5,015 nucleotides of DNA, taken from the NCBI GenBank assembly GCA_021813305.1, contig JAKALE010000033.1, positions 1 through 5,015 on the forward strand, read 5' to 3'. A program made the translations under genes and the position numbers. Every line of letters begins with the position of its first letter. Positions within the stretch are counted from its first letter, which is position 1. Shown piece by piece: positions 1 through 5,015 of the stretch. The stretch comes from a bacterium. GTDB lineage: Bacteria; Patescibacteria; Paceibacteria; UBA6257; Brennerbacteraceae. The notes under the pieces are model-generated. The model was given only the letters and a program-made list of their open reading frames with translations, was not told where the DNA came from and did not search any database.

Positions 1-93
1 CAGTTCCTGTATGACTCCCACATGCGCGAATCCCCTGGCGCCGCCGCCGGAAAGGGCAAGGCCGACGCGCACGGGACGAGAATTGTCCTGCAT
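1..93 (-). CDS. Patatin-like phospholipase, N-terminal fragment cut by window edge
   Basis: Only the first 31 codons are present; the gene continues beyond base 1. Translation from the ATG at 93-91 gives MQDNSRPVRVGLALSGGGAR followed by GFAHVGVIQEL. The stretch GLALSGGGARGFAHVGV is the hallmark beginning of bacterial patatin-like proteins: a beta strand, then the Gly-rich oxyanion loop GGGARG (residues 16-21), then the first helix. In the family these are Ser-Asp dyad hydrolases that release fatty acids from lipids; the GxSxG nucleophile elbow and catalytic Asp would lie outside the window, so activity cannot be judged. No signal peptide is seen, so a cytoplasmic or membrane-associated enzyme is likely. 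An AGAGGA ribosome site sits 3 bases before the ATG. It starts 26 bp after the stop of the DUF5667 gene and is probably the third gene of the sigma-factor operon. Confidence 0.9.
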   Translation of the reverse strand, partial: MQDNSRPVRVGLALSGGGARGFAHVGVIQEL

Positions 94-96
94 ATA

Positions 97-102
97 TCCT
101 CT
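97..102 (-). promoter_or_regulatory. Ribosome binding site of the patatin-like gene
   Basis: AGAGGA on the minus strand, 3 bases upstream of the ATG at 93-91 (AGAGG with 4 bases). The spacing is short but it is the clearest Shine-Dalgarno match in front of any main gene in this window, and it fixes the start of the truncated patatin-like gene. Confidence 0.6.
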
Positions 103-119
103 ACTATAACGCCGGCAAG

Positions 120-1181
120 CTACTTGCTCAACAGGCTACGCGCCTGCTCCAAGGCGTTTTTGACCGACGATATGCGCCCCAACACATCAAGCATTTCCGA
201 ATCGTTGAACGATGCGCCAGGAACGGTAAGCTGCGCTTCCAGGGAAGAAATCTGGCCTTCGATGCCGACCAACGCCTGCTGCAATTGAACGTCCGCTTGC
301 GGAAGCGTGATCGGAAGCCGCTCGGGCGCGATATTGGGGTTCTGAACCGATTCTTCCTGCATCAAAGTCTGGGCATCGGCCTGGATCTGCTGCGTTGCGG
401 CATCGGAAAGCGCGTTCAATCCGAGCTGATCGTCGGACAAAACGAACAAAACCCTGTTTGTAAACATGGTATCGCCGGCAAACGTCTGATGTGCGGCTTC
501 GTAAGTCATCACTTCATCGGCGATGTGAAGCCTGAGCGCGTAGGAAGCGTGGGCGGCGGATTGGACTTGATCGGTGATCGCCTGAGGAAGATGTTGGGCG
601 TCGAGCCCCGAAGCAAGCACATTGATCTTCGCATCAAGGTCATGCGCTTGCATCTCGCTTTGCACGAGACTCGAAAGCGCCGCCGGATCCGGTGACTGGG
701 CGATGCGTTCGCTTGAAGAGGCGATCTGATCGATATTTTGCATGTATTCGTCAAGAGCGCTGGCCACTGCCTGCACATCCAGCTGATTGGTCGATTCCAG
801 CGCCTGGATCTCGGTAATGCGGGTTTGTGCGAATTTCGCCTGAAGCGCGGCGCGCGATGCGGCACCATCTCCGGTGAGCGTCAACTGCGCATGTTCCGCG
901 GCAAGTTTAATGGGATATAAAAAATTGTTCGGCAAAATATACTGGCTCGCAAAACTCGCGCCGACGCCCACAACGCCGACAAAAACGAACACCGCCAGGG
1001 TGCGGAAGGCAAAACGGAATGCGATCATGCTCCATGGCCGCGCGATCATGAATTGCTCATGTTCCACGGTTGAAAGCAGGCGGGCACGCACGCTGCGCAG
1101 ATATGCGGCATCAGGAAGCTCGGGACGGATCCCCTTCAGCTGCTCAATCGTATGCAATTGTTCCTTCGAATACTGTTCCAT
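120..1181 (-). CDS. DUF5667-type single-pass membrane protein, candidate sigma-factor regulator
   Basis: A 353-residue protein with a charged cytoplasmic N-terminus (about 1-55), one hydrophobic helix (about 59-79, rich in Val, Phe, Gly, Ala) and a long exported region predicted to be almost wholly helical. Just after the membrane helix comes FLYPIKLAAEHAQLTLT (residues 87-103), the conserved signature I associate with DUF5667 domains. The rest is Gln/Ala-rich helix with few glycines and no cysteine; a Pro-rich break lies near residues 281-295. No catalytic motif is visible. It starts 4 bp after the stop of the ECF sigma gene, so the two are almost certainly co-transcribed and probably translationally coupled, since no strong ribosome site is seen. 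Position and topology suggest an anti-sigma or sensor role, with the N-terminal 55 residues touching the sigma factor. No canonical zinc anti-sigma HxxxCxxC motif is present, so this role is inferred from context. Confidence 0.85.
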   Translation of the reverse strand: MEQYSKEQLHTIEQLKGIRPELPDAAYLRSVRARLLSTVEHEQFMIARPWSMIAFRFAFRTLAVFVFVGVVGVGASFASQYILPNNFLYPIKLAAEHAQLTLTGDGAASRAALQAKFAQTRITEIQALESTNQLDVQAVASALDEYMQNIDQIASSSERIAQSPDPAALSSLVQSEMQAHDLDAKINVLASGLDAQHLPQAITDQVQSAAHASYALRLHIADEVMTYEAAHQTFAGDTMFTNRVLFVLSDDQLGLNALSDAATQQIQADAQTLMQEESVQNPNIAPERLPITLPQADVQLQQALVGIEGQISSLEAQLTVPGASFNDSEMLDVLGRISSVKNALEQARSLLSK

Positions 1182-1185
1182 TGGA

Positions 1186-1743
1186 TTATCGTGTTTCCAT
1201 CGCCGCGCGTAAATTCTTCAATGCCCGGTGCAGCGCGACTGCGACCGCGCCGGTTGTTTTACCCGTGATATGGGAAATCTCCGGTATCTCGAGTTCTTCC
1301 ACGAAACGCATCAACAGCAAGGACCGTTCTTTTTCGGAAAGCGCATCCAGCGCGCGGTACACGTCTTGGGCGCGCGCGTTTGCCGCCAGCACGTCATCGA
1401 AGCGTTCCGTATACGCAGGCTCATGCTCTTCGCGCCCCTCTTCGGGGACGTCGGGTGCGATGTTTTTGCGCGACCGGTACCAATCCACGATGCAATGATC
1501 CGCGGTCCGGTACAAAAACGATTTGGTATTCGTGATGGTGTTGCCCTTTTTCACGTACTCCCACGTTTTGAAGAAAACCTGGGAAGACAAATCGTTCGCT
1601 TCTTCGCGCAGCCTCACGCGTACGAAAATATGCGCCCAGATTTTCCGGGAATACTCGTCATACAACGCCGCAAAACCCGCAACGGTGCGCAGGTCCTGTT
1701 TCCCCTTATCGTCTGTGCGCTTTTTCAAATGATCCTGCCTCAT
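1186..1743 (-). CDS. ECF-type RNA polymerase sigma-70 factor
   Basis: A 185-residue protein with the two-domain ECF layout. Region sigma-2 spans about residues 24-93: FAALYDEYSRKIWAHIF, then the EEANDLSSQVFFKTWEY segment (usual form: DAEDLxQevFlkaw), then SFLYRTADHCIVDWYRSRKN, the -10 recognition helix. A charged linker (94-122) is followed by sigma-4 at about 124-182: ALDALSEKERSLLLMRFVEE and the helix-turn-helix IPEISHITGKTTGAVAVALHRALKNLR, which reads the -35 element. Length is normal for the class. The ATG at 1743 is the only usual start in frame after an upstream TAG, but it lacks a ribosome site; a good AGAGAGG lies 34 bases upstream in front of a short reading frame. The gene is followed at 4 bp by the DUF5667 membrane protein. 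It likely directs a small stress or envelope regulon; no GGAAC-type autoregulated promoter was recognised upstream. Confidence 0.93.
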   Translation of the reverse strand: MRQDHLKKRTDDKGKQDLRTVAGFAALYDEYSRKIWAHIFVRVRLREEANDLSSQVFFKTWEYVKKGNTITNTKSFLYRTADHCIVDWYRSRKNIAPDVPEEGREEHEPAYTERFDDVLAANARAQDVYRALDALSEKERSLLLMRFVEELEIPEISHITGKTTGAVAVALHRALKNLRAAMETR

Positions 1744-1745
1744 AT

Positions 1746-1772
1746 CTACAGACGATTTAAAGGAAATTTCAT
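1746..1772 (-). CDS. Possible 8-residue leader peptide (MKFPLNRL) before the sigma gene
   Basis: On the minus strand an ATG at 1772-1770 opens eight codons, MKFPLNRL, ending in TAG at 1748-1746. AGAGAGG sits 5 bases before this ATG, a much better ribosome site than anything before the sigma-factor ATG, which follows the TAG by only two bases. This arrangement would let ribosomes that finish the peptide restart on the sigma gene. No attenuator hairpin or codon run is visible, so a regulatory role is a guess. It could equally be chance. Confidence 0.3.
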   Translation of the reverse strand: MKFPLNRL

Positions 1773-1777
1773 TACAA

Positions 1778-1784
1778 CCTCTCT
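1778..1784 (-). promoter_or_regulatory. Shine-Dalgarno site before the short leader frame
   Basis: AGAGAGG on the minus strand with a 5-base spacer (TTGTA) to the ATG at 1772-1770. It is too far (34 bases) from the sigma-factor ATG at 1743 to serve it directly, so it either serves the 8-codon frame or implies coupled re-initiation. Confidence 0.45.
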
Positions 1785-1804
1785 AAAATGCTGATTCGGA
1801 AAAA

Positions 1805-2524
1805 TTACGAAAACCTGAGGAACTTTGTCCATTGTTCATACAGTTTTGCCGTCGCTTTCACGTCGTCCATGCAATACATGGCTATCTCCTTTCCCCTTCC
1901 GGCATAAAACGCTTCGGTCACCTTGTCGCCGGATATCTCGCCTTCCTTGGGAGACGCAATGCCGAACGCGCGGGACCAAAAATGCAAACCCAGCCCTCCC
2001 CAGCGCGCGTTATAAAAACTAAGCTGATCGAACAAGTCCACATGTTTGAGATTTGCGGGCTGCAAGTTGAGATACCGATTGACCGCAAGATTCTTGGACG
2101 GCCTAATGCCCCGGACCGCGGACCGAAGCATGATCATCGGCACATCGAAGGTATTGCCGTTGAACGAAATGAATTCTTCATAGCGCGCGGCGTCGTCCCA
2201 GAAATGCTCGAGCAGGTCTTTCTCCGTCGCACAAGGCACATACTGCACGCCGTCCTGGTTGGACGCCTGGGGCTCCTTGCCCTGGTAATACGCCACGCCC
2301 TTGTCCGTATCCGGGTTCATCATGCCGATGCACACGATCTGGCATGTTTCCGGATAAAACGACAAACGCTGTTTTGCCAATTCAAGCTCCGCGTCGTCTT
2401 TCGCGGTCCTCTTGAACCGAAGCTCGAGTAATTCCTGGGTCGTTTTGTCCAGATCTTCGAACTTCTCGCCCGCGGTCTCGACGTCGAACACCAGTTTGTT
2501 CAGATTGCTTTGATATGCTGCCAT
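1805..2524 (-). CDS. DEDDy 3'-5' exonuclease, PolB-exonuclease-like
   Basis: A 239-residue RNase H-fold exonuclease. All three Exo motifs are visible: Exo I FDVETAG (D14, E16), Exo II FNGNTFDVPM (N122, D127) and Exo III YCMDD (Y217, D221, the Y-x3-D pattern of the DEDDy subclass). The acidic residues D14, E16, D127 and D221 are the expected two-metal catalytic set. Between motifs I and II is the strand QIVCIGM and between II and III the segment HVDLFDQLSFYNARWGGLGLH, as in stand-alone exonucleases related to the proofreading domain of family B DNA polymerases. It carries no polymerase part. Expected activity is 3'-5' degradation of DNA ends; RNA is possible. The ATG at 2524 lacks a close ribosome site. 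It lies in the same frame as the upstream PD-(D/E)XK nuclease, 39 bp after that gene's TGA, so the two are probably co-expressed. Confidence 0.92.
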   Translation of the reverse strand: MAAYQSNLNKLVFDVETAGEKFEDLDKTTQELLELRFKRTAKDDAELELAKQRLSFYPETCQIVCIGMMNPDTDKGVAYYQGKEPQASNQDGVQYVPCATEKDLLEHFWDDAARYEEFISFNGNTFDVPMIMLRSAVRGIRPSKNLAVNRYLNLQPANLKHVDLFDQLSFYNARWGGLGLHFWSRAFGIASPKEGEISGDKVTEAFYAGRGKEIAMYCMDDVKATAKLYEQWTKFLRFS

Positions 2525-2531
2525 ATGTTTT

Positions 2532-2559
2532 TGAAAATTGTGAATTGTGAATTGAAAAT
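2532..2559. repeat. Four-unit heptamer tandem repeat between the two nuclease genes
   Basis: Plus-strand units are TGAAAAT, TGTGAAT, TGTGAAT, TGAAAAT: four 7-base units in 28 bases, the outer pair identical to each other and the inner pair identical to each other. This also makes a 9-base direct repeat TTGAAAATT at 2531-2539 and 2552-2560. The block fills most of the 39-bp gap between the nuclease stop and the exonuclease start and is far more AT-rich than the flanking genes. No function is evident. Confidence 0.75.
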
Positions 2560-2563
2560 TTCC

Positions 2564-3337
2564 TCAGTATCCCAGTTTCTTGAGCCAGAATTCATTTTCC
2601 CATTCCCAGAGACGCTTGGCGGCAAGAAACGCTTCGTAGTCGTTTTTGAAATCCGGCAATTCCTTGAGCTCCCACTCGCCACGCACCTCAGACCATTCGT
2701 GCATGCAGCCGTTGTGATTGTCGCGGATTTTCTCGTTGCCGCCTTTGGTCCTCCGCTTTGCTCCGCATTTGAGACACACCTGCTGCTGGTCAAGGCGCAG
2801 GATCCAGCGGGTTTTGACCTCCTTGTGTTCCAGGTTCTCCCACGGATCGTCTTCCTGCAACGCCCCCATATACGCCGAGGTCTGCAGATTGTAATCGCGC
2901 CAGATGCCCGACGACGTTTTGACGTCAAGAATCCCGAACACGCCATTGATCTCGGCAAGAATATCGATGGTGCCGGCAAACTTGTGCTTCGGGCTCCACA
3001 CGCGCTTTTCAATGCCGCCGACCAAGGGCTTCACATCGTGGAATTGGGCAAAATCGTGAAACGCATTCACCGTCGGGGAAATCTTCGGATCAACCGCTGG
3101 GGCCTCCCCCTTCAAGATCGCCTCAATCGTGTTGTGCACCAGCGTTCCCTCGGTTGCTGACCTCGTGGTCATCTCCTGGGCCTGCGCAAAATCCGCAGCC
3201 TGGGCATAGTAATACAACAGCGCGGGCTTTGCCTTGATGCCGACAATGGAAGTGACGCGCGGATACCACTGGCCGTTGATCAGGTAGCCGGCTCCGTCCA
3301 TGAACTCTTCGAGCGTATTGAATTTGTATGCAGGCAC
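2564..3337 (-). CDS. PD-(D/E)XK nuclease, RecB/Cas4-like, with inserted Cys/His site
   Basis: A 257-residue nuclease. Motifs in order: TEGTLVHNTIE with H68, E110 in GIEKRVW, GTID with D125, LDVKT with D138 and K140, and QTSAY with Q152 and Y156. This H...D...DxK...QxxxY order is the RecB/AddB/Cas4 branch of the PD-(D/E)XK superfamily, which cuts DNA with Mg2+ or Mn2+. The N-terminal half (WYPRVTSIVG, ALLYYYAQ) resembles phage and CPR members. Between the strand TRWILRLD and WELKELPDF lies an insert with C188-x2-C191 and C211-x-H213, a plausible zinc site, not the Cas4 iron-sulphur pattern. The start taken is GTG at 3337; no ribosome site is seen, and Met13 (with GAAGAG just before it) is an alternative. 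No Cas genes or repeats are nearby, so a CRISPR role is unsupported; DNA repair or recombination with the adjacent exonuclease is more likely. Confidence 0.88.
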   Translation of the reverse strand: MPAYKFNTLEEFMDGAGYLINGQWYPRVTSIVGIKAKPALLYYYAQAADFAQAQEMTTRSATEGTLVHNTIEAILKGEAPAVDPKISPTVNAFHDFAQFHDVKPLVGGIEKRVWSPKHKFAGTIDILAEINGVFGILDVKTSSGIWRDYNLQTSAYMGALQEDDPWENLEHKEVKTRWILRLDQQQVCLKCGAKRRTKGGNEKIRDNHNGCMHEWSEVRGEWELKELPDFKNDYEAFLAAKRLWEWENEFWLKKLGY

Positions 3338-3389
3338 GAAAAACGAAAGTATGCTAATTGATCTGATTTATCTAATGACCAAAGTAAAT

Positions 3390-3593
3390 TTAATTGGTTT
3401 TTTGCGCAGGCGGCAGATATGAGGGAGCGGCAATGGCAGGAGAACCGGATGGCAATGCGGTCATGGTCGGAAGCGCAGACTCTCCGGGATTGGCTTGCGG
3501 CGCAAGCAAAGTGCGCGACCAAAAAAATAAGCCGATCGCCACCAGACACAAAGCCAGTATAACAAATGCCGTTTTGTTCATAAGATATACCAT
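3390..3593 (-). CDS. Small single-pass membrane protein of unknown function
   Basis: Up to 67 residues. I do not recognise a family. Residues 8-25 form a clear hydrophobic helix (FVILALCLVAIGLFFW) bounded by Lys7 and Arg27, followed by a tail of about 40 residues rich in Pro, Ala and Ser and ending KTN. This fits an N-terminal signal anchor with an exported, disordered tail. The cysteine in ALCL does not fit a lipobox because the residue before it is Leu. Two starts are possible: ATG at 3593 or Met5 at 3581, which gives the more typical MNKTAF signal-anchor start. Neither has a ribosome site; a TAGAAT at 3596-3591 could be a -10 box giving a nearly leaderless message from Met5. It sits between the terminator of the surface-protein gene and the nuclease gene (52 bp away). 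Confidence 0.6.
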   Translation of the reverse strand: MVYLMNKTAFVILALCLVAIGLFFWSRTLLAPQANPGESALPTMTALPSGSPAIAAPSYLPPAQKTN

Positions 3594-3598
3594 TCTAA

Positions 3599-3631
3599 CA
3601 CAAAATCCCGCTCATGAAGCGGGATTTTGTG
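3599..3631 (-). terminator. Rho-independent terminator of the surface-protein gene
   Basis: A perfect 14-bp inverted repeat (3599-3612 pairing with 3618-3631) around a 5-base loop. The GC core CCCGC/GCGGG is flanked by AAAA on one side and TTTT on the other, so read leftward the hairpin carries a U-rich 3' arm. It begins 17 bases after the TAA of the modular surface protein. Its A/T flanks are symmetric, so it could act in both directions, but no plus-strand gene is seen that needs it. Confidence 0.88.
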
Positions 3632-3648
3632 GACTTACCAGAATAAGC

Positions 3649-5015
3649 TTACTGTACTGCCGGCATGGGCAGATTCGGACATCCCATGCGGGTATTGATG
3701 AACCACTGGGTCGTGATGTACACGAACCCAGTCGGGTCTTTGATTCCCCAAGGAGCCAAGATTGCGTCGATGTATTTTGTTTGCAGCAGTTTCACCGCGG
3801 CAAATGTGCGCTGGCCGAAGACGCCGGTCACGGGAAGCGATACGCCGTCGGACGCAAGCTCCAAGTTCAGATATTCCTGAAGCTTCTTGACCTGGTCGGG
3901 ATTGTTGTTCCATCCCATTTTCAGGTAATCGGTCAGATACGGAGCCGTGCATTCGGTTGTAACACCCAGCACTTGTCCGGTCGGGCTGGGCACGGGCGAA
4001 GGTTCGGGCGATGCCTGTGTTTCAGCTCCAAGCACCTTGCCAGGATCGTCGTTGGTAATCGTGCATGTCTTTGCATCGCCCGGACTCGTGGTCACGGTTC
4101 CGCCGGCATCACAGGACCCGCCAAACGTCACCGTGTATCCATATGCATTCGATTCGCTGACTGTGTGGTAATAGCCGGTCACGGTGAACGGAACGCCGTT
4201 CTGCACCGAGAATCCATCGATGAACAACGGGAAATCAGTCACAGTTTTGGTTCCTCCTCCATCGTTGATCACGCTCATGTTTACCGTAATCGTTGCGGTT
4301 CCGGCATTGCCGCCGCCGGCCACCGATACCGGGCTTGATTCGGGTTGCGTCGTCGGAGAAACTTCCGGACTTATTTCCGGAGTCGGCGTTGCGTATATGC
4401 ATGACTCGTCATCCACGGTCGCTGCTTCGTTGAAGTTGGTCGCAGTCGGATCGGTGCAGCCGGAGATCGGCGTTGGCGTAGGAGACGAAGACACCTCAGG
4501 ACTCGGCGTGACAGTCGGCGTAGGCGTCGGTGTTGCGTACGTGCAGGAACCGTCATCCACGGTCGCTGAAGCATTGTAATTTAAGGCAGTCGGGTCCGTA
4601 CATCCGGAAATAGGCGTTGGAGTCGGAGTAATAGTCGGCGTAGGTGTCGGCGTAATCGTGGGAGTGGCTGTCGGGGTAACGGTTGGAGTCACTGTGGGGG
4701 TCGGTGTAGCAGATGGAACCGTATATGTTATGACCAATTGAGGTACGTGATTTCCGTCCCCGCAATCCCCGCTTCCGTCATAGTCATGAGAGCAAAATTG
4801 TCCGGATCGAGTCGGATTATCAGATTCTACCGAATCTTTGATCATCCATCCGTAATTCGCGTTTGTTCCATTGATGAAATTCTGCACGTCGGTCGTGACC
4901 GTCCAGGTCAGTGTGCTGTTATCTGCGGTCCCAGAAGAAACCGATGCTGAAGTAGAACTCGCAATAGAAGGTTGGGCATTCCACGTCACTGTGGATTCTC
5001 CCCATGAGCCCGTGA
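3649..5015 (-). CDS. Modular secreted surface protein with C-terminal peptidoglycan-binding-like domain, partial
   Basis: The frame is open to the right edge, so only the C-terminal 454 residues are seen. A GTG at 4989 is not the start: the codons before it read TGSWGEST and continue the domain. Order from the edge: end of a DNRLRE-type beta domain (TVTWNAQPS, WTVTTDVQNFINGTNANYGWMI, HVPQLVITYT) with an Asp/Gly insert DYDGSGDCGDGN; a TPTP/TPTV linker; two GCTDPTA repeats; a beta-sandwich module resembling SpaA/prealbumin-like folds and ending TCTITNDD; a short linker with two VLG motifs; and a C-terminal module (about 3679-3951) with YLKMGWNNNPDQVKKLQEYL, VTGVFGQRT, APWG and YITTQWFINT, framed by two cysteines. 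That last module is a recurrent CPR peptidoglycan-binding-like domain. The signal peptide would be upstream. Likely a cell-surface or secreted adhesive protein; enzymatic activity is not indicated in the visible part. Confidence 0.9.
   Translation of the reverse strand, partial: TGSWGESTVTWNAQPSIASSTSASVSSGTADNSTLTWTVTTDVQNFINGTNANYGWMIKDSVESDNPTRSGQFCSHDYDGSGDCGDGNHVPQLVITYTVPSATPTPTVTPTVTPTATPTITPTPTPTITPTPTPISGCTDPTALNYNASATVDDGSCTYATPTPTPTVTPSPEVSSSPTPTPISGCTDPTATNFNEAATVDDESCIYATPTPEISPEVSPTTQPESSPVSVAGGGNAGTATITVNMSVINDGGGTKTVTDFPLFIDGFSVQNGVPFTVTGYYHTVSESNAYGYTVTFGGSCDAGGTVTTSPGDAKTCTITNDDPGKVLGAETQASPEPSPVPSPTGQVLGVTTECTAPYLTDYLKMGWNNNPDQVKKLQEYLNLELASDGVSLPVTGVFGQRTFAAVKLLQTKYIDAILAPWGIKDPTGFVYITTQWFINTRMGCPNLPMPAVQ
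4393..4461 (-). repeat. GCTDPTA protein repeat, second copy
   Basis: Codes for 23 residues beginning GCTDPTATNFNEAATVDDES and ending CIY. It matches the first copy at most positions, but the usual DDGSC is changed to DDESC. The paired cysteines and acidic residues are kept, so a small disulphide-closed, possibly calcium-binding unit is plausible. Confidence 0.8.
4537..4605 (-). repeat. GCTDPTA protein repeat, first copy
   Basis: Codes for 23 residues beginning GCTDPTALNYNASATVDDGS and ending CTY, the standard form of a short repeat found in many secreted bacterial proteins, notably of Bacteroidota. Each copy is bordered by Pro/Thr linkers. The DNA is also partly repeated: CATCCACGGTCGCTG occurs on the plus strand in both copies. 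Confidence 0.82.
4606..4716 (-). repeat. Low-complexity Pro/Thr linker with 6-base periodicity
   Basis: Codes for about 37 residues of TPTP, TPTV and TPTI units, each dipeptide being a 6-base unit of the form GGNGTN on the plus strand. A shorter stretch of the same kind follows the first GCTDPTA repeat. It is an extended spacer between surface domains; such DNA can change length by slippage in multiples of six without breaking the frame. Confidence 0.8.

Noticed and set aside
1744..1804. ECF-type autoregulated promoter before the sigma gene
   Set aside because: A CGTC occurs but no GGAAC-like -35 element lies at the expected distance.
1832..2431. A 199-codon open frame on the plus strand opposite the exonuclease
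   Set aside because: It mirrors the exonuclease gene, shows no recognisable domain, and the minus-strand frame has intact catalytic motifs.
2564..2566. Reassigned genetic code with TGA read as glycine
   Set aside because: The complete genes are full length without any internal TGA, which would be unexpected if TGA were a sense codon.
2564..3337. Cas4 of a CRISPR system
   Set aside because: The nuclease motifs fit the broad RecB/Cas4 fold, but there is no iron-sulphur cysteine set, no other cas gene and no repeat-spacer array in the window.
3338..3389. Promoter in the 52-bp gap before the nuclease
   Set aside because: Several AT-rich hexamers occur, but none gives both boxes with normal spacing.
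3394..4338. A 314-codon open frame on the plus strand across the small membrane protein and the surface protein
   Set aside because: It crosses the terminator and two well-supported minus-strand genes and has no family features.
4987..4989. GTG as the start of the surface protein
   Set aside because: The upstream codons to the window edge are open and continue the DNRLRE domain (GSWGEST before VTWNAQPS), so this valine is internal.

Overview
The window looks like a piece of a Candidatus Patescibacteria (CPR) genome, most likely from the Parcubacteria/Paceibacteria side. Three things point there. The large surface protein at the right edge ends in a peptidoglycan-binding-like module of the type common in these bacteria (YLKMGWNNNP, KLQEYLN, VTGVFGQ, PWG, YITTQ motifs, flanked by two cysteines). 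An ECF sigma factor is paired with a DUF5667-type membrane protein. Intergenic spaces are short and AT-rich between GC-richer genes. The assignment is inference from protein families, not from a marker gene. Stop codons are consistent with the standard bacterial code.

All supported genes lie on the minus strand, so the window reads from right to left. From 5015 to 3649 runs the C-terminal part of a modular secreted protein, open at the window edge: the end of a DNRLRE-type domain, Pro/Thr linkers, two 23-residue GCTDPTA repeats, a beta-sandwich domain and the C-terminal wall-binding-like module. A strong 14-bp hairpin terminator (3599-3631) follows. Next is a small single-pass membrane protein with a Pro/Ala/Ser tail (3390-3593).

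The middle holds two nuclease genes: a RecB/Cas4-like PD-(D/E)XK nuclease with an inserted CxxC...CxH metal-site candidate (2564-3337) and a DEDDy 3'-5' exonuclease (1805-2524). They lie in the same reading frame, separated by one TGA codon and 13 open codons built from a heptamer repeat. They probably act together in DNA end processing or repair, but neither has a specific named role here.

The left third is a probable three-gene operon: an ECF sigma factor (1186-1743), preceded by a possible 8-codon leader peptide; a DUF5667 membrane protein 4 bp downstream (120-1181), a candidate sigma regulator; and the first 31 codons of a patatin-like phospholipase (1-93) running off the left edge. This reads as an envelope-sensing unit with a lipid hydrolase, though that link is inferred from gene order only. 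No RNA genes, CRISPR arrays, insertion sequences or plus-strand genes were found. No stretch over 300 bases lacks a gene.
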